Counted from the stretch's first letter, positions 51,533-61,852 are shown. The stretch is 64,000 bases of DNA from Pseudooceanicola antarcticus (GCF_900215355.1 NZ_OBEA01000003.1:248001-312000); one strand, 5' to 3'. The notes: generated from the sequence alone by a model not told the origin. Numbers and translations are program-made.

Positions 51533-52225
51533 ATGCAGGACAATCGCATCCCCGAAGAAGCGCCGGTCAATCCGGTTGCCCCGGTGATCGTCGTGATCTT
51601 CATCGTGATGATCGGGATCGAGGGAATCTTCTCTCTTGGCAGCACGGGTCTGATCGGCGGGGCGCAGGCCGTGGGCTGGCGCCTGGGCGCGCTCAACGAC
51701 TATGCCTTCTCGCCGGGCTTCCTGCATTACATGCTGGCCACCGGAGATTTCGACCCGCGCTACCTGATGCGCTTCTTCACCTACGCCTTCGTGCATCCGA
51801 CCTTCCAGTCGGCGCTCATCGCCTGCGTGATGTTCCTGGCGCTTGGCAAGTTCGTCGGCGAGGCGGTGAAGGGACCGGGGCTGGCGCTGCTCTTCGCGGT
51901 CACCACCATCGGCGGCGCGCTGGTTTTCGGTCTGATCGCGCCCGAGGGGGACTGGCTGATCGGAGCCTTCCCGGCGACCTACGGCATGATTGGTGCCTAC
52001 AGCTACCTGATGTGGGTCTATTACCGGGCGATCGGAGAGAACCAGGCCATGGCCTTCCGGCTGATCGGCATCCTGATGGCGCTGCAGCTGCTCTTCGGGC
52101 TCTTCTTCGAGACCGGCATGGCCTGGATCGCCGAGGCGGCGGCCTTCGCCATCGGTTTCGCCGTGGCACCGCTGGTGCTGCCGGGCGGTTTCGCCCGGCT
52201 GCGCCAGAAGCTGCAGAACCGCTGA
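51533..52225 (+). CDS. Rhomboid-fold membrane protein lacking catalytic residues
   Basis: 230-residue membrane protein with about six helices in rhomboid order. The segment aligned with the active-site GASG loop reads [13 protein letters not shown] (about residues 144-156), placing Phe 146 where the nucleophilic Ser should be. The last helix, where rhomboids have AHxGG, reads AEAAAFAIG, so the catalytic His is also absent, and the family His and Asn of the second helix (HLLFN-like) are replaced in FQSALIAC. It is probably a pseudoprotease, perhaps binding membrane clients. ATG 51533 follows GAGGGCAGG. It is convergent with the phospholipase D-like gene, one base apart. Confidence 0.88.
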   Translation: MQDNRIPEEAPVNPVAPVIVVIFIVMIGIEGIFSLGSTGLIGGAQAVGWRLGALNDYAFSPGFLHYMLATGDFDPRYLMRFFTYAFVHPTFQSALIACVMFLALGKFVGEAVKGPGLALLFAVTTIGGALVFGLIAPEGDWLIGAFPATYGMIGAYSYLMWVYYRAIGENQAMAFRLIGILMALQLLFGLFFETGMAWIAEAAAFAIGFAVAPLVLPGGFARLRQKLQNR

Positions 52226-52226
52226 T

Positions 52227-53783
52227 CTAGAACATCTCGGCCGGCAGCAGCGGGAAGAGACGGGCAAAGCGGCGGTTGCGGGCCTCGGGCCAGGGCAGGA
52301 TGTAGCTGGTCCGGTCCTCGGGCGCGCGCGCGGCCTCGTCATGGGCCAGCGCGGTCCAGGCGGCGGCCTGCGTGGCCTCGGTCTCGGGGATGGCGCCGCG
52401 CAGCCAGCTGGCCATCAGCCGTTCCCTGGCCTGGCGGATCTGGTCGGGGTTCTGGAACTGCACCGAGGCCTCGGTATCCCATCGCATCGAACGACCGTTG
52501 AGATTGGCCGAGCCGATGATGCCCACGCGTTCATCCACCAGGGTCACCTTGGAGTGCAGGTAGACCACCGGCGCGCCGGCCACGGGGCCCGGCGTATGGC
52601 GCGGCGCCGGGCGCGGCTGGACGGGGGCCAGAACCGCCAGCCGGTCGCCGAAGCCCGCGCGCAGGGTGTTCAGGCAGCGCAGTTGCAACGCCTGCTCGTG
52701 ACGCGCATCGACCGAGCGGGCGCGGTCGAAGATCACCCGTTCGGGTTCGGTCGGCAGCACGATGATGCAGTTGAGCTCGGGCTTCTGTTCGGCGCGGCGG
52801 GCCAGCGCGCGGGCCAGGGGCATGTGGCGGAAGAACTGGGTTTCCAGGTAGACCAGCCGCTCGGCGGTCTCGAAGGCGGCGAGATGGGCGTCCTCGTGCT
52901 CGGTCACCCTCGGCTTTGGACCAAGGCGCAGTCGGCCCTCTGCGCCATCCGACTGGGTGCGCAGGAGGCGCGGGCCAAGGGCCGAGGGCCGGCGCGCGGG
53001 AAGCCTGGCCTTGCCGGAGGCGGGGTCGGGCTCGGCGGCGAAGGAAGCGGCGCCGGCGCGGATGGCGCGCTGCCAGCAATCCTGGAAATGGCGCAGCAGG
53101 TCGCGGCAGATCCGCCCCGACACCGCGAGCGAGACATCGTGCCAGGTCTCTTCGGCGCGCTGGTCATGGGTCTCGTCATCCCAGCGACGTTCGTCCACGT
53201 CGATGCCGCCGATGATCGCGCGCTTGCCGTCGACCACGGCGAACTTCTGGTGCAGCGTCGCCGGGCGCATGCGGTGCAGCGTTTCCATCGAGCGATGCTG
53301 CAAGGGGGTCAACCGCTCGGCGGGCCAGCTGCGCAGCTCCTTGCGGGCGGCATTGATCGGACCGCGGAAGAGATGGCTCCAGATCGGTGCCGCGCGCGCC
53401 TCGTGGGCGGCCACCAGCACCTGGGCGCCGAAGAACTCCTTTGCCTTCTGCTGTTGCGGGGCGCGCATCAGGGCCTGGCCGAAGCCGGTGCCGCTGTCCC
53501 ATGCGGCGCGGTGCAGCTCTGCCGTAAAGAGCGGGTCGAAGTCGGCGATCAGCATGCGCACCCGCACCCCGCGCGAGGCGACGCGTGCGATCAGCTGTGC
53601 CCAGGTCTCGAGACCCAGCTCCTGCGCCGACTGGCTGCGCAGGCGGGTGCGGGGGTCGAAGATGCGGAAAGACAGCAGGACTTCATGCCGTGCCGACAGG
53701 CACAGCTCTTCAAGCGCCGGGTACATCTCGGCGGCGGTGACCAGCAGTGAGAGCTGCGGGTCGAGATCTTTGTCCTTTGCCAT
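52227..53783 (-). CDS. Phospholipase D-family protein with two HKD motifs
   Basis: 518-residue protein with two complete phospholipase D HKD motifs: HQKFAVVDGKRAIIGGID near residue 178 and HSKVTLVDERVGIIGSANLN near 410. Both His, Lys and Asp are present. There is no signal peptide or obvious membrane helix. Bacterial members include cardiolipin synthases, phospholipases and nucleases. The lack of transmembrane segments makes classical cardiolipin synthase less likely, but the substrate remains open. ATG 53783 is chosen over an upstream in-frame TTG. Confidence 0.87.
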   Translation of the reverse strand: MAKDKDLDPQLSLLVTAAEMYPALEELCLSARHEVLLSFRIFDPRTRLRSQSAQELGLETWAQLIARVASRGVRVRMLIADFDPLFTAELHRAAWDSGTGFGQALMRAPQQQKAKEFFGAQVLVAAHEARAAPIWSHLFRGPINAARKELRSWPAERLTPLQHRSMETLHRMRPATLHQKFAVVDGKRAIIGGIDVDERRWDDETHDQRAEETWHDVSLAVSGRICRDLLRHFQDCWQRAIRAGAASFAAEPDPASGKARLPARRPSALGPRLLRTQSDGAEGRLRLGPKPRVTEHEDAHLAAFETAERLVYLETQFFRHMPLARALARRAEQKPELNCIIVLPTEPERVIFDRARSVDARHEQALQLRCLNTLRAGFGDRLAVLAPVQPRPAPRHTPGPVAGAPVVYLHSKVTLVDERVGIIGSANLNGRSMRWDTEASVQFQNPDQIRQARERLMASWLRGAIPETEATQAAAWTALAHDEAARAPEDRTSYILPWPEARNRRFARLFPLLPAEMF

Positions 53784-53831
53784 TGGCTCCGCTTGCTCCT
53801 GTGGATGCAAGCTCAACGCACGGTGGGCCGA

Positions 53832-55388
53832 TCAGGTTTCACGCGATCTTCCGCGACGCAGGGCGCCGGTGAAATCCGTCAGCCGGAAAGCGCCGATCAG
53901 CTGGCCGCTGGCGAAGTAGAGAACCGAGCCCAGGGCGATGAGCAGGGCCAGCGCCGGGTAGCGGATGTAATCGGCCGAGAGCCAGGGCGCGAGCAGCAGC
54001 CGCGCCGGCCAGAGCCCGGCCCCCATGATCAGCGAGGCGGCAAGGATGCGCGGCGCGCGGCGGCGGAACCGGGGGTCGAAACGGGCGACCTCTCCCATGT
54101 GGCCGGCGCCGAAATGCAGCGCGGCCAGCATGACCCAGCCGGCCAGCGTGGTGGCCAGCGCGCAGGCGATCCAGCCGATGAACGGCGCCAGCCCGATGGC
54201 GATCACCGCATTGGCGACCATGGCCAGCAGGGCGTAGTTGAAGGGCCGCCGGGTGTCCTCTCGGGCGAAGTAGAGCGGTTGCAGCACCTTCTGCAGCACG
54301 AAGGCGGGCAGGCCGGCGCCGTAGACGGCAACCGCCAGGGCGATGGCGGCGCTGTCCTCGGGGCGGGCCGCGCCGCGCTCGAAGAGCACCGAGACGATGG
54401 GCAGCGGAATGACCATCAGCGCCACCGCGCAGGGCAGGGTGAGCGCCAGCGCCAGCTCGCCCGCGCGCGACAGCGCATTGCGCGAGCCCGCGGTGTCCTC
54501 GGCCTTCAGGCGGCGCGAGAGGTCGGGCAGCAGCACGATGCCGATGGCGATGCCCACCACGCCGAGGGGCAGCTGGTAGAGCCGGTCGGCGGTGAAGAGC
54601 CACCCCACGGCGCGGTCGAAGTAGCTGGCCACCTGCTGACCCACCAGCAGGTTGACCTGCACCACGCCCCCCGCAAGGGCGGCGGGGATCGCAACGCGGA
54701 TGAGGCGCTTCAGGTCCGGGGTCAGCCGCGGCCGCACCGGGCGGACCTGGAAGCCCGCAAGGCTCGCCGCGCGCCAGAGCAGCGCCAGCTGCGCCACGCC
54801 GGCCACAGGCACCGCCCAGATCAGCGCATAGCCCAGGTCCAGCCCGAGGGGCCGTGCCAGAAGCATGGTGCCCACGAGCAGCACGTTCAGCAGTACCGGC
54901 GCGGCAGCCGCGGCGGCGAAGCGCCCGGCGGCGTTCAGCACGCCCGAGAGCAGCGCGGCAAGCGATATGAACAGGATGTAGGGGAAGGCGATGCGGCCGA
55001 AGATCACCGCCAGCGGGTATTGCTCATCCCCCGCGAAGCCCGAGGCAAGGGCGAGGATCAGCCAGGGCATGGCCAGTTGTGCCAGCAGGGTCAGCAGGAT
55101 CAGCACCGTGGCGAGACCCGCGAAGGCCTCGTTCATGAAACGCTGCGGATCGTCCCTGGCTTCGAGCTTCTTCGAGAAGATCGGCACGAAGGCCATGTTG
55201 AAGGCCCCCTCGGCGAAGAAGCGGCGGAACATGTTGGGCAGCCGGAAGGCGACGATGAAGGCCTCGTAGACCGGGCCGGTGCCGAGGGCGGCGAGCAGGA
55301 TGATGTCCCGCGCCAGCCCCAGCACCCGGCTGAGCATCGTCCAGAGGCCCACGGTGAAGACACCCGAGACCAGTCTGATGGGATTCAC
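53832..55388 (-). CDS. murJ: Lipid II flippase MurJ
   Basis: 518-residue integral membrane protein with about 13-14 helices, moving lipid II across the inner membrane for peptidoglycan synthesis. The N-terminal LVSGVFTVGLWTMLSRVLGLARDIILLA and FRLPNMFRRFFAEGAFNMAFVPIFSKK are MurJ signatures. Its GTG start overlaps the glnD stop by four bases (GTGA), so glnD and murJ are translationally coupled. Confidence 0.95.
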   Translation of the reverse strand: MNPIRLVSGVFTVGLWTMLSRVLGLARDIILLAALGTGPVYEAFIVAFRLPNMFRRFFAEGAFNMAFVPIFSKKLEARDDPQRFMNEAFAGLATVLILLTLLAQLAMPWLILALASGFAGDEQYPLAVIFGRIAFPYILFISLAALLSGVLNAAGRFAAAAAAPVLLNVLLVGTMLLARPLGLDLGYALIWAVPVAGVAQLALLWRAASLAGFQVRPVRPRLTPDLKRLIRVAIPAALAGGVVQVNLLVGQQVASYFDRAVGWLFTADRLYQLPLGVVGIAIGIVLLPDLSRRLKAEDTAGSRNALSRAGELALALTLPCAVALMVIPLPIVSVLFERGAARPEDSAAIALAVAVYGAGLPAFVLQKVLQPLYFAREDTRRPFNYALLAMVANAVIAIGLAPFIGWIACALATTLAGWVMLAALHFGAGHMGEVARFDPRFRRRAPRILAASLIMGAGLWPARLLLAPWLSADYIRYPALALLIALGSVLYFASGQLIGAFRLTDFTGALRRGRSRET

Positions 55389-58150
55389 GCGCGCGCCCTT
55401 TCCTGGCCTGCGGCAATGGCCTCTCGCAGTTTCGCCTCGAGCGAGCGCTGCTTCGATTCCGAGAAGAGCTTCAGACCGAACATGTCCTTGACGTAGAAGG
55501 TGTCCACCACCTGTTCGCCATAGGTGGCAATCACCGCCGAGCTGATCTGCACGTTGGCCGCCGCCAGCGTCCGGGTCAGGTCATGCAGCAGCCCCGCGCG
55601 GTCGCGGGTGTCGACCTCGATGATCGTGTAGATCTCGGAGCCCTCGTTGTCGAAGGCCACCGAGGTCGAGACCTTGAAGGCGCGTTCGCGCTTCTTGATG
55701 CGGTCGCGGTCCTGCATGGCGTCGCGGGTCACCAGCTCGCCGCGCAGGATCTTGTGGATCATCTGCGTCAGCCGCGGCAGGCGCGAGGCCTCGTAGGGTG
55801 CGCCATCGGCATCCTGTACCCAGAAGGCCGCCGTGGCGTAGCCGTCGACGGTGGTATAGGTGCGGGCATCCACGACATTGGCGCCGACCAGGGCCAGCGC
55901 CCCCGAGAGGCGGGCGAAGATGCCCGGATGGTCAGCCATGGCAAAGAGCGCCCGCGTGGCGTCGTGATCCTCGTCGGCCTTCAGGTCGATGCGGATCTCG
56001 TCCACCGGCAGCCCGCCGCGCAGCATCTCGGCGAAGGCCTCCTGCGTCGAGACATGCAGGCCCTGCCAATAGGGCGGGTAATGGCGCGCCAGCTCGCGGT
56101 CGATGTCCTCCTGGCTCCAGCCCGAGAGCTTCTCGGCCAGCATGCGCTGCGCCTCCTGCCCGCGATGGGTGCGGTTGAGCTCTTCCAGCCCGGTCTCCAG
56201 CGCCTTGCGGGTCTGGTGGTAGAGGGTGCGCAGAAGCTGCGCCTTCCAGTTGTTCCAGGTGCCGGGGCCGACGCCGCGGATGTCGCAGACGGTGAGCACG
56301 GTCAGCAGGTCCAGCCGGTCGCGGCTTCGCACGGCCTTGGCGAAGTCGCGCACGGTGCGCGGGTCGGCGATGTCGCGTTTCTGCGCCATGTCCGACATCA
56401 GCAGGTGATAGCGCACCAGCCATTCGACGGTATCGCATTCCTCGGGCGTCAGGCCCAGGCGCGGCGCCACCTTGCGGGCGATCTTGGCCCCCAACACCGC
56501 GTGTTCCTCTTCCCGGCCCTTGCCGATGTCATGCAGCAGCAGCGCCACGTAGAGCACCCGGCGGTTGACCCCCTCGGCGAGGATGGTCGAGGCCACAGGC
56601 AGCTCTTCCTGCAGGTCGCCATGTTCGATGGCGGCCAGGTTCGAGATGCATTGGATGGTGTGCTCGTCCACCGTGTAGTGGTGGTACATGTTGAACTGCA
56701 TCATCGCCACGATGGGCTCGAACTCGGGGATGAAGGCGGCCAGCAGGCCCAGCTCGTTCATCCGGCGCAGGGCGCGTTCGGGGTTGCCGTGCTTGAGCAG
56801 CGTGCCCAGGAAGATCTTTGCCGCCTCGGGGTCCTCGCGCATCGAATCGTCGATCTTGTCGAGGTTGGCATGGACCATGCGCATGGCGTCGGGGTGCAGC
56901 AGCATGCCGGTGCGCAGGCCCTCGTCGAAGACGCGCAGCATGTTCAGCTTGTCCTTCAGGAAGCTGTCCTCGTCCGCCACGGCCAGGCGGCCATGCACCA
57001 CCTCGTAGGGGGCGCCGATCTTCGGCTTGCGGCGGAAGACGCGCTCGAGCATGGCGTCGCCCTTGACGTTCTCGGCCTCGAGCTGGGTCAGGAAGATGCG
57101 GGTCAGCTCGCCGACGGCATTGGCCTGCCGGAAGTAGGCCTGCATGAAATGCTCGACCCCGCGGCGGCCGCCCCGGTCGCGGTATCCCATGCGTTCGGCC
57201 ACCTGGACCTGCATGTCGAAGGTCAGCTGATCCTGCGGGCGGCCCGCCAGCAGGTGCAGGTGGCAGCGCACGGCCCAGAGGAAATCCTCGGCCTTCTGGA
57301 AGGTCTGGTATTCCTCGCGGGTAAAGAGCCCCAGGCGCACGAGGTCGCCCACCGACTGCACGCCATGGACGTATTTGCCGATCCAGTAGAGCGATTGCAG
57401 GTCCCTGAGACCGCCCTTGCCTTCTTTCACGTTGGGTTCGACCACATAGCGCTGGCCACCCTGCTTCTGGTGCCGGTTGTAGCGCTCTTCCAGCTTGGCC
57501 TCGATGAAGTCCTTCTCGGTGCCCTTGAAGAGGTCGGACCAGAGCTTGGTGTTCAGCTCGTCCACCAGCGGCGCATCCCCGGCCAGGAAGCGGGTCTCCA
57601 TCAGCGCGGTGCGGATGGTGTAATCCTCGGCCCCCAGCTTGAGGCACTCGCGGATGGTGCGGCTGGAATGGCCGACCTTCAGGTGCAGGTCCCAGAGCAG
57701 GTAGAGCATCGCCTCGATCAGCGCTTCCAGCCCGGCAGAGATGCTCTTGCGGGTGAGGAACAGCAGATCCACGTCCGAGAAGGTGGCCATCTCGCCCCGT
57801 CCGTAGCCGCCGACGGCGCAGATGGCGAAGTCACCGAGGTCCGAGACCTGGTCGGCGGGCAGCGTCGCGCGGGCCTGGTCAAGCACCTCGCGCAGGATGC
57901 AATCGGTCAGCCAGGTATAGGCGCGGGTGGTCTTGCGGGCGGCGAAGGGCTCGGCCGCGAGACCCTCGGCGATGACCTCGGCGCCGGCATTGCGGGCCTC
58001 GTTCAGCCGCGCCACGATGGCCTTGCGGGCCTCGGCCGGATCAGGCGTGACGCGCCGGATCTCCTCAAGCTCGCGGGCGAGGGCGTGGGGGTCCAGAATG
58101 TCCTTTGCCGGACGAATGAGATCGTCCGGCAGGGTCAGGTTCTTGTCCAT
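55385..58150 (-). CDS. glnD: Bifunctional uridylyltransferase/uridylyl-removing enzyme GlnD
   Basis: 921-residue nitrogen sensor that modifies PII. The nucleotidyltransferase domain has GGYGRGE at about 114-120 and SDVDLL at 125-130. A central HD hydrolase domain has LLLHDIGKGREEEHAVLG, and two ACT domains lie at the C-terminus (ARLSGALALVGANVVDART and RAGLLHDLTRTLAAANVQIS), which bind glutamine. All domains are in the usual order and the length is typical. No frame problem is seen. Confidence 0.97.
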   Translation of the reverse strand: MDKNLTLPDDLIRPAKDILDPHALARELEEIRRVTPDPAEARKAIVARLNEARNAGAEVIAEGLAAEPFAARKTTRAYTWLTDCILREVLDQARATLPADQVSDLGDFAICAVGGYGRGEMATFSDVDLLFLTRKSISAGLEALIEAMLYLLWDLHLKVGHSSRTIRECLKLGAEDYTIRTALMETRFLAGDAPLVDELNTKLWSDLFKGTEKDFIEAKLEERYNRHQKQGGQRYVVEPNVKEGKGGLRDLQSLYWIGKYVHGVQSVGDLVRLGLFTREEYQTFQKAEDFLWAVRCHLHLLAGRPQDQLTFDMQVQVAERMGYRDRGGRRGVEHFMQAYFRQANAVGELTRIFLTQLEAENVKGDAMLERVFRRKPKIGAPYEVVHGRLAVADEDSFLKDKLNMLRVFDEGLRTGMLLHPDAMRMVHANLDKIDDSMREDPEAAKIFLGTLLKHGNPERALRRMNELGLLAAFIPEFEPIVAMMQFNMYHHYTVDEHTIQCISNLAAIEHGDLQEELPVASTILAEGVNRRVLYVALLLHDIGKGREEEHAVLGAKIARKVAPRLGLTPEECDTVEWLVRYHLLMSDMAQKRDIADPRTVRDFAKAVRSRDRLDLLTVLTVCDIRGVGPGTWNNWKAQLLRTLYHQTRKALETGLEELNRTHRGQEAQRMLAEKLSGWSQEDIDRELARHYPPYWQGLHVSTQEAFAEMLRGGLPVDEIRIDLKADEDHDATRALFAMADHPGIFARLSGALALVGANVVDARTYTTVDGYATAAFWVQDADGAPYEASRLPRLTQMIHKILRGELVTRDAMQDRDRIKKRERAFKVSTSVAFDNEGSEIYTIIEVDTRDRAGLLHDLTRTLAAANVQISSAVIATYGEQVVDTFYVKDMFGLKLFSESKQRSLEAKLREAIAAGQERARA

Positions 58151-58222
58151 GAGGCATCCATTCGGGTGCTGCGTCCCGTCACCGCCCCGGAAGGGCGGTG
58201 ACGGAGAGGGGGGCGGGGTCGG

Positions 58223-59473
58223 TCAGAAACCGGCCCCGGAGAAGCTGCGCGGTGCCGGGGCGATGACCACGACCTGCTGGTCCTGGATCGTCGCCACCGC
58301 AAGGCCGCGCTCATTGGTGCCATCGGGCAGCAGGCGGAAGACGCCGCCGACGCCCTGGAAGCCCGAGCCCTGGGTCAAGCCCGAGGTGGAGAGCGCATCG
58401 CTGCGGCCCTGCCGGACCAGCGCGCCGATGGCGGCAATGCCGTCGAAGGCCAGCCCGCCGATGGGGTGGGGGGCTGCGCCATAGGCTGCGGTGTAGCGGG
58501 CGTTGAACTGGGCGGTCAGGCCGGGATCGGGCAGGGCGAACCAGCCGCCCTGGACACCGGGCAGGGCCAGCGTCTGCGGCGGGATATCCCAGCGGGTCAG
58601 GCCGATGTACTGGATCTTGTCCGCGCCCAGCCCGTTCTCGGGCAGCATCTGGGTGAAGAGCGGCAGGGCCCCGGCGGTATTGGCGGTGAGGAAGATCGCA
58701 TCGGCGCCCCCGGCCTCGGCCCCGCCACCGGCGGCGTCGCGCACGGCCGGCAGGGCGTTCAGAACGCCCTGTTGCGAGAACTCGTAGGGGACGGTGCCGA
58801 CGATCGAGGCGCCGTTGCGCAGGGCGGCGGTTTGCACCGCGCTGGCCCCGGCCTGGCCCTCGGGGGTCTGGCCATGCACCAGCACGATGTTGTTCTTGCC
58901 CTGGGTGACCGCATAGCGGGTCAGCCGGTCGGCGGTGTTCTGGAAGGTCGGGCCCAGGATGAAGACGTTGCCGCCCGCGATCTCGGGGTTGTTCGAGAAG
59001 GCCAGCACGTTGACCCCGCGCGAGGCGGCGACGCGGCCTGCGGCATTGGCATTGGCGGCATAGACCGGGCCGAGGATCACCTTGGCGCCGTCGCTGATCG
59101 CCTGGGAGGTCACCCCGGCGGTCACTTCCGCGCTACCCTGGGTGTCATAGACCCGCAGGTCGATCTGCACGCCGTTCAGCTCGGAGGCGGCGAGACGGGC
59201 GGCGTTTTCCAGGCTGGCGGCGAGGATCGCATCGCCGGACTTGCCCGAGCCCTTGGGCACCAGAAGGGCCACCGGCACGGGCTTCGAGGTGTTGATGCTG
59301 GGGCCGGTGCCGCCAAGCGAGACCGGCTGGCAGGCGCTGGCCAGCGCCAGCGCGGGCAGGGTCAGCACCAGGGCGCGGCGGCTGCGGCGCAGGGGGCGTG
59401 GGTGAGCTTTGGAATTGGGGGCCTGGTCCCGGCTGGTCAGTGCCTTGCGGGCGGCGCTCAAAAGAGCGAACAT
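58223..59473 (-). CDS. LppC/LpoA-like periplasmic-binding-fold lipoprotein
   Basis: 416-residue protein related to penicillin-binding-protein activators (LpoA/LppC family). The N-terminus has a long basic stretch followed by a hydrophobic core and lipobox-like ALASAC (Cys ~48), so lipidation is likely. The body is a type 1 periplasmic-binding fold (VPVALLVPKGSGKSGD, IVLVHGQTPEGQAG). The TPR-type N-terminal half of enteric LpoA is absent. It is divergent from rsmI, as in the gene order rsmI-lppC-yraN of other proteobacteria. The start could be later than the ATG. Confidence 0.87.
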   Translation of the reverse strand: MFALLSAARKALTSRDQAPNSKAHPRPLRRSRRALVLTLPALALASACQPVSLGGTGPSINTSKPVPVALLVPKGSGKSGDAILAASLENAARLAASELNGVQIDLRVYDTQGSAEVTAGVTSQAISDGAKVILGPVYAANANAAGRVAASRGVNVLAFSNNPEIAGGNVFILGPTFQNTADRLTRYAVTQGKNNIVLVHGQTPEGQAGASAVQTAALRNGASIVGTVPYEFSQQGVLNALPAVRDAAGGGAEAGGADAIFLTANTAGALPLFTQMLPENGLGADKIQYIGLTRWDIPPQTLALPGVQGGWFALPDPGLTAQFNARYTAAYGAAPHPIGGLAFDGIAAIGALVRQGRSDALSTSGLTQGSGFQGVGGVFRLLPDGTNERGLAVATIQDQQVVVIAPAPRSFSGAGF

Positions 59474-59577
59474 GGGGATCTCCTCGGGTCCGTCGGCCCC
59501 GACCGGCCCCTGGGGGCCGTCCGCGGCGTGAAAGTCTTATGCCGAAATAATAAAGCTATCGTTCAGAGGGTCCAGCG

Positions 59578-60435
59578 ATGAATGCCGAAACCGCAAAACT
59601 GGCGGCGGGTCTCTACCTCGTGGCCGTTCCCATCGGCTCGGCGCGGGACATCACCCTGCGGGCGCTCGATATCCTGGCCTCGGCCGATATGCTGGCGGCA
59701 GAGGACACGCGTTCGCTCCGGCGGCTGATGGATATCCACGGGATCGCTCTCGGCGACCGGCCGCTGCTGGCCTACCACGATCACTCGGGTCAGAAGATCC
59801 GCGCCCGGCTAATGGAGGCGGTGGCAGCGGGCAAATCGGTGGCCTATGCCTCCGAGGCGGGGACGCCGCTGATCGCAGATCCGGGCTACGACCTGGCAAG
59901 GCAGATGCGCGACGAGGGGCTCGAGATCACCTCGGCCCCCGGCCCCTCGGCAGTAATCACCGCGCTGTCGATCGCCGGGCTGCCGACGGATCGCTTCCTC
60001 TTCGCCGGCTTCCTGCCCTCGGCCGCAGGGGCGCGGAAAAGCGCCCTGATGGACCTGCGCGACACCCGCGCCACGCTGGTCTTCTACGAATCTCCCAACC
60101 GCATCGCCACCATGCTGGGCGACGCCGCCGAGGTGCTGGGGCCCGAACGCCAGGGCGCGCTCTGCCGCGAACTGACCAAGCGCTTCGAGGAAGTGCGGCG
60201 CGGCACGCTGTCGGAACTGGCCGCGGGCTGCGAGACCGATCCGCCGCGGGGCGAGATCGTGCTGCTGGTGGATCGCGGGGATTCCGAGAATGTTAGCGAA
60301 TCTGATCTAGAAACCTCCCTGAGCGCTGCACTGGAACGGCTGTCGGTGCGGGATGCGGCGGATGAAGTCGCGGCCCGTTTCGATCTGCCCAGACGCAAGG
60401 TCTACCAGATGGCGCTGAAGCTGAACAAAGGCTGA
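59578..60435 (+). CDS. rsmI: 16S rRNA (cytidine1402-2'-O)-methyltransferase
   Basis: 285-residue SAM-dependent methyltransferase of the tetrapyrrole-methylase fold. The N-terminal GLYLVAVPIGSARDITLRALDIL and AEDTRSLRRLM segments and YASEAGTPLIADPGYDLAR are RsmI signatures. It is the first gene before yraN on the plus strand and shares its upstream region with the divergent lppC. Confidence 0.95.
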   Translation: MNAETAKLAAGLYLVAVPIGSARDITLRALDILASADMLAAEDTRSLRRLMDIHGIALGDRPLLAYHDHSGQKIRARLMEAVAAGKSVAYASEAGTPLIADPGYDLARQMRDEGLEITSAPGPSAVITALSIAGLPTDRFLFAGFLPSAAGARKSALMDLRDTRATLVFYESPNRIATMLGDAAEVLGPERQGALCRELTKRFEEVRRGTLSELAAGCETDPPRGEIVLLVDRGDSENVSESDLETSLSAALERLSVRDAADEVAARFDLPRRKVYQMALKLNKG

Positions 60436-60446
60436 AAGGGGCGCCG

Positions 60447-60848
60447 ATGGCCGATATCCTGGAATTCCGCAATCCGCGGGTGGACCGTGGCCAGCGCGCC
60501 TACCTGACCGGCCTTTGTGGCGAAGACGCCGTTATCCGGCACTATGAAGATCTTGGGGCGGAACTGCTCTGCCAGCGCTGGCGCGGCGCGGGGGCCGAGA
60601 TCGACCTGATCTTCCGCGAGGGTAGGATGCTGGTCTTCGTCGAGGTGAAGACGGGCCGGACCTTTGATGGCGCCGCTCAGCGCATCGGCTGGTCGCAATT
60701 GCACCGCATCATGCGCGCCGCCGAAGCCTATGCGGGCAGCCACGCGCTGGATCCGGCCGGTTTCCTGCCTGAAATGCGCATCGACGTGGGGCTGGTCGAC
60801 GGGCAGGGCATGGTGCAGATCCTCGAAAACGTGAGCATGGCCGCCTGA
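60447..60848 (+). CDS. YraN-family (UPF0102) putative nuclease-fold protein
   Basis: 133-residue protein following rsmI by 11 bases. The core [22 protein letters not shown] has the D..EVK pattern of the PD-(D/E)XK nuclease-like fold, seen throughout the UPF0102 family. The cellular role is uncertain; homologues are near rsmI and lppC in many bacteria. Confidence 0.9.
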   Translation: MADILEFRNPRVDRGQRAYLTGLCGEDAVIRHYEDLGAELLCQRWRGAGAEIDLIFREGRMLVFVEVKTGRTFDGAAQRIGWSQLHRIMRAAEAYAGSHALDPAGFLPEMRIDVGLVDGQGMVQILENVSMAA

Positions 60849-60916
60849 GCAGCCATTGCAGAGCGCGCCGGGATGGGTCATCACCTAGCGGTGATATCAG
60901 CCGGAGGCCTGCCCAG

Positions 60917-61852
60917 ATGAAAATCGCGTTCCAGATGGACCCCATCGGTTCTGTCGACATCAATGCCGACAGCTCGTTCCGTCTTGCCGAAGAGGCACAG
61001 GCGCGGGGCCATGAGCTGTTCTACTACCCGCCCGAGAATCTCTCCTTCCAGGAAGGCCGGATCATGGCGCGGGGCCATCGGATGCAGATCCAGCGTGTGG
61101 TGGGCAATCCGGCGGTGCTGGGCCCCGAGGAAGAGGTGGACCTGGCCGATTTCGACGTCGTCTGGCTGCGCCAGGACCCGCCCTTCGACATGTTCTACAT
61201 CACCACGACCCATCTGCTGGAGCGCATTCATCCCAAGACGCTGGTGGTGAACGATCCCTTCTGGGTGCGCAATTCGCCCGAGAAGCTCCTGGTGCTGAAC
61301 TTCCCGCAGCTGACCCCGCCCACCACCGTGGCCCGCGACCTGGCCACCATCCGGGCCTTCAAGGAAAAGCACGGCGATATCATCCTGAAGCCGCTCTATG
61401 GCAACGGCGGGGCCGGGGTCTTCCGGCTGACGCCCGATGACCGCAACCTCTCGTCCCTGCATGAGCTCTTCACCGGTTTCTCGCGCGAGCCGCTGATCGT
61501 GCAGAAGTACCTGCCCGCCGTGACCAAGGGCGACAAGCGGGTGATCCTGGTGGATGGCGAGCCCGTCGGCGCGATCAACCGTGTGCCCGCCGCCGGCGAG
61601 ACCCGCTCCAACATGCATGTGGGCGGCCGTCCCGAGAAGATCGGCCTTTCCGAGCGTGACCTCGAGATCTGCGCCGCCATCGGTCCCGTGCTGAAGGAAA
61701 AGGGCCAGGTCTTCGTCGGTATCGACGTGATCGGGGACTGGCTGACCGAGATCAACGTGACTTCGCCGACCGGCATCCAGGAGCTGGAGCGCTTCGACGG
61801 CGTCAATATCGCCGAGAAGATCTGGCAGGCAATCGAGGCCAAGCGCGCCTAA
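60917..61852 (+). CDS. gshB: Glutathione synthetase
   Basis: 311-residue ATP-grasp enzyme joining gamma-glutamylcysteine to glycine. The N-terminal [33 protein letters not shown] is a family signature; [12 protein letters not shown] and [19 protein letters not shown] form the ATP and substrate sites. Its stop overlaps the comM stop on the other strand by four bases. Confidence 0.96.
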   Translation: MKIAFQMDPIGSVDINADSSFRLAEEAQARGHELFYYPPENLSFQEGRIMARGHRMQIQRVVGNPAVLGPEEEVDLADFDVVWLRQDPPFDMFYITTTHLLERIHPKTLVVNDPFWVRNSPEKLLVLNFPQLTPPTTVARDLATIRAFKEKHGDIILKPLYGNGGAGVFRLTPDDRNLSSLHELFTGFSREPLIVQKYLPAVTKGDKRVILVDGEPVGAINRVPAAGETRSNMHVGGRPEKIGLSERDLEICAAIGPVLKEKGQVFVGIDVIGDWLTEINVTSPTGIQELERFDGVNIAEKIWQAIEAKRA

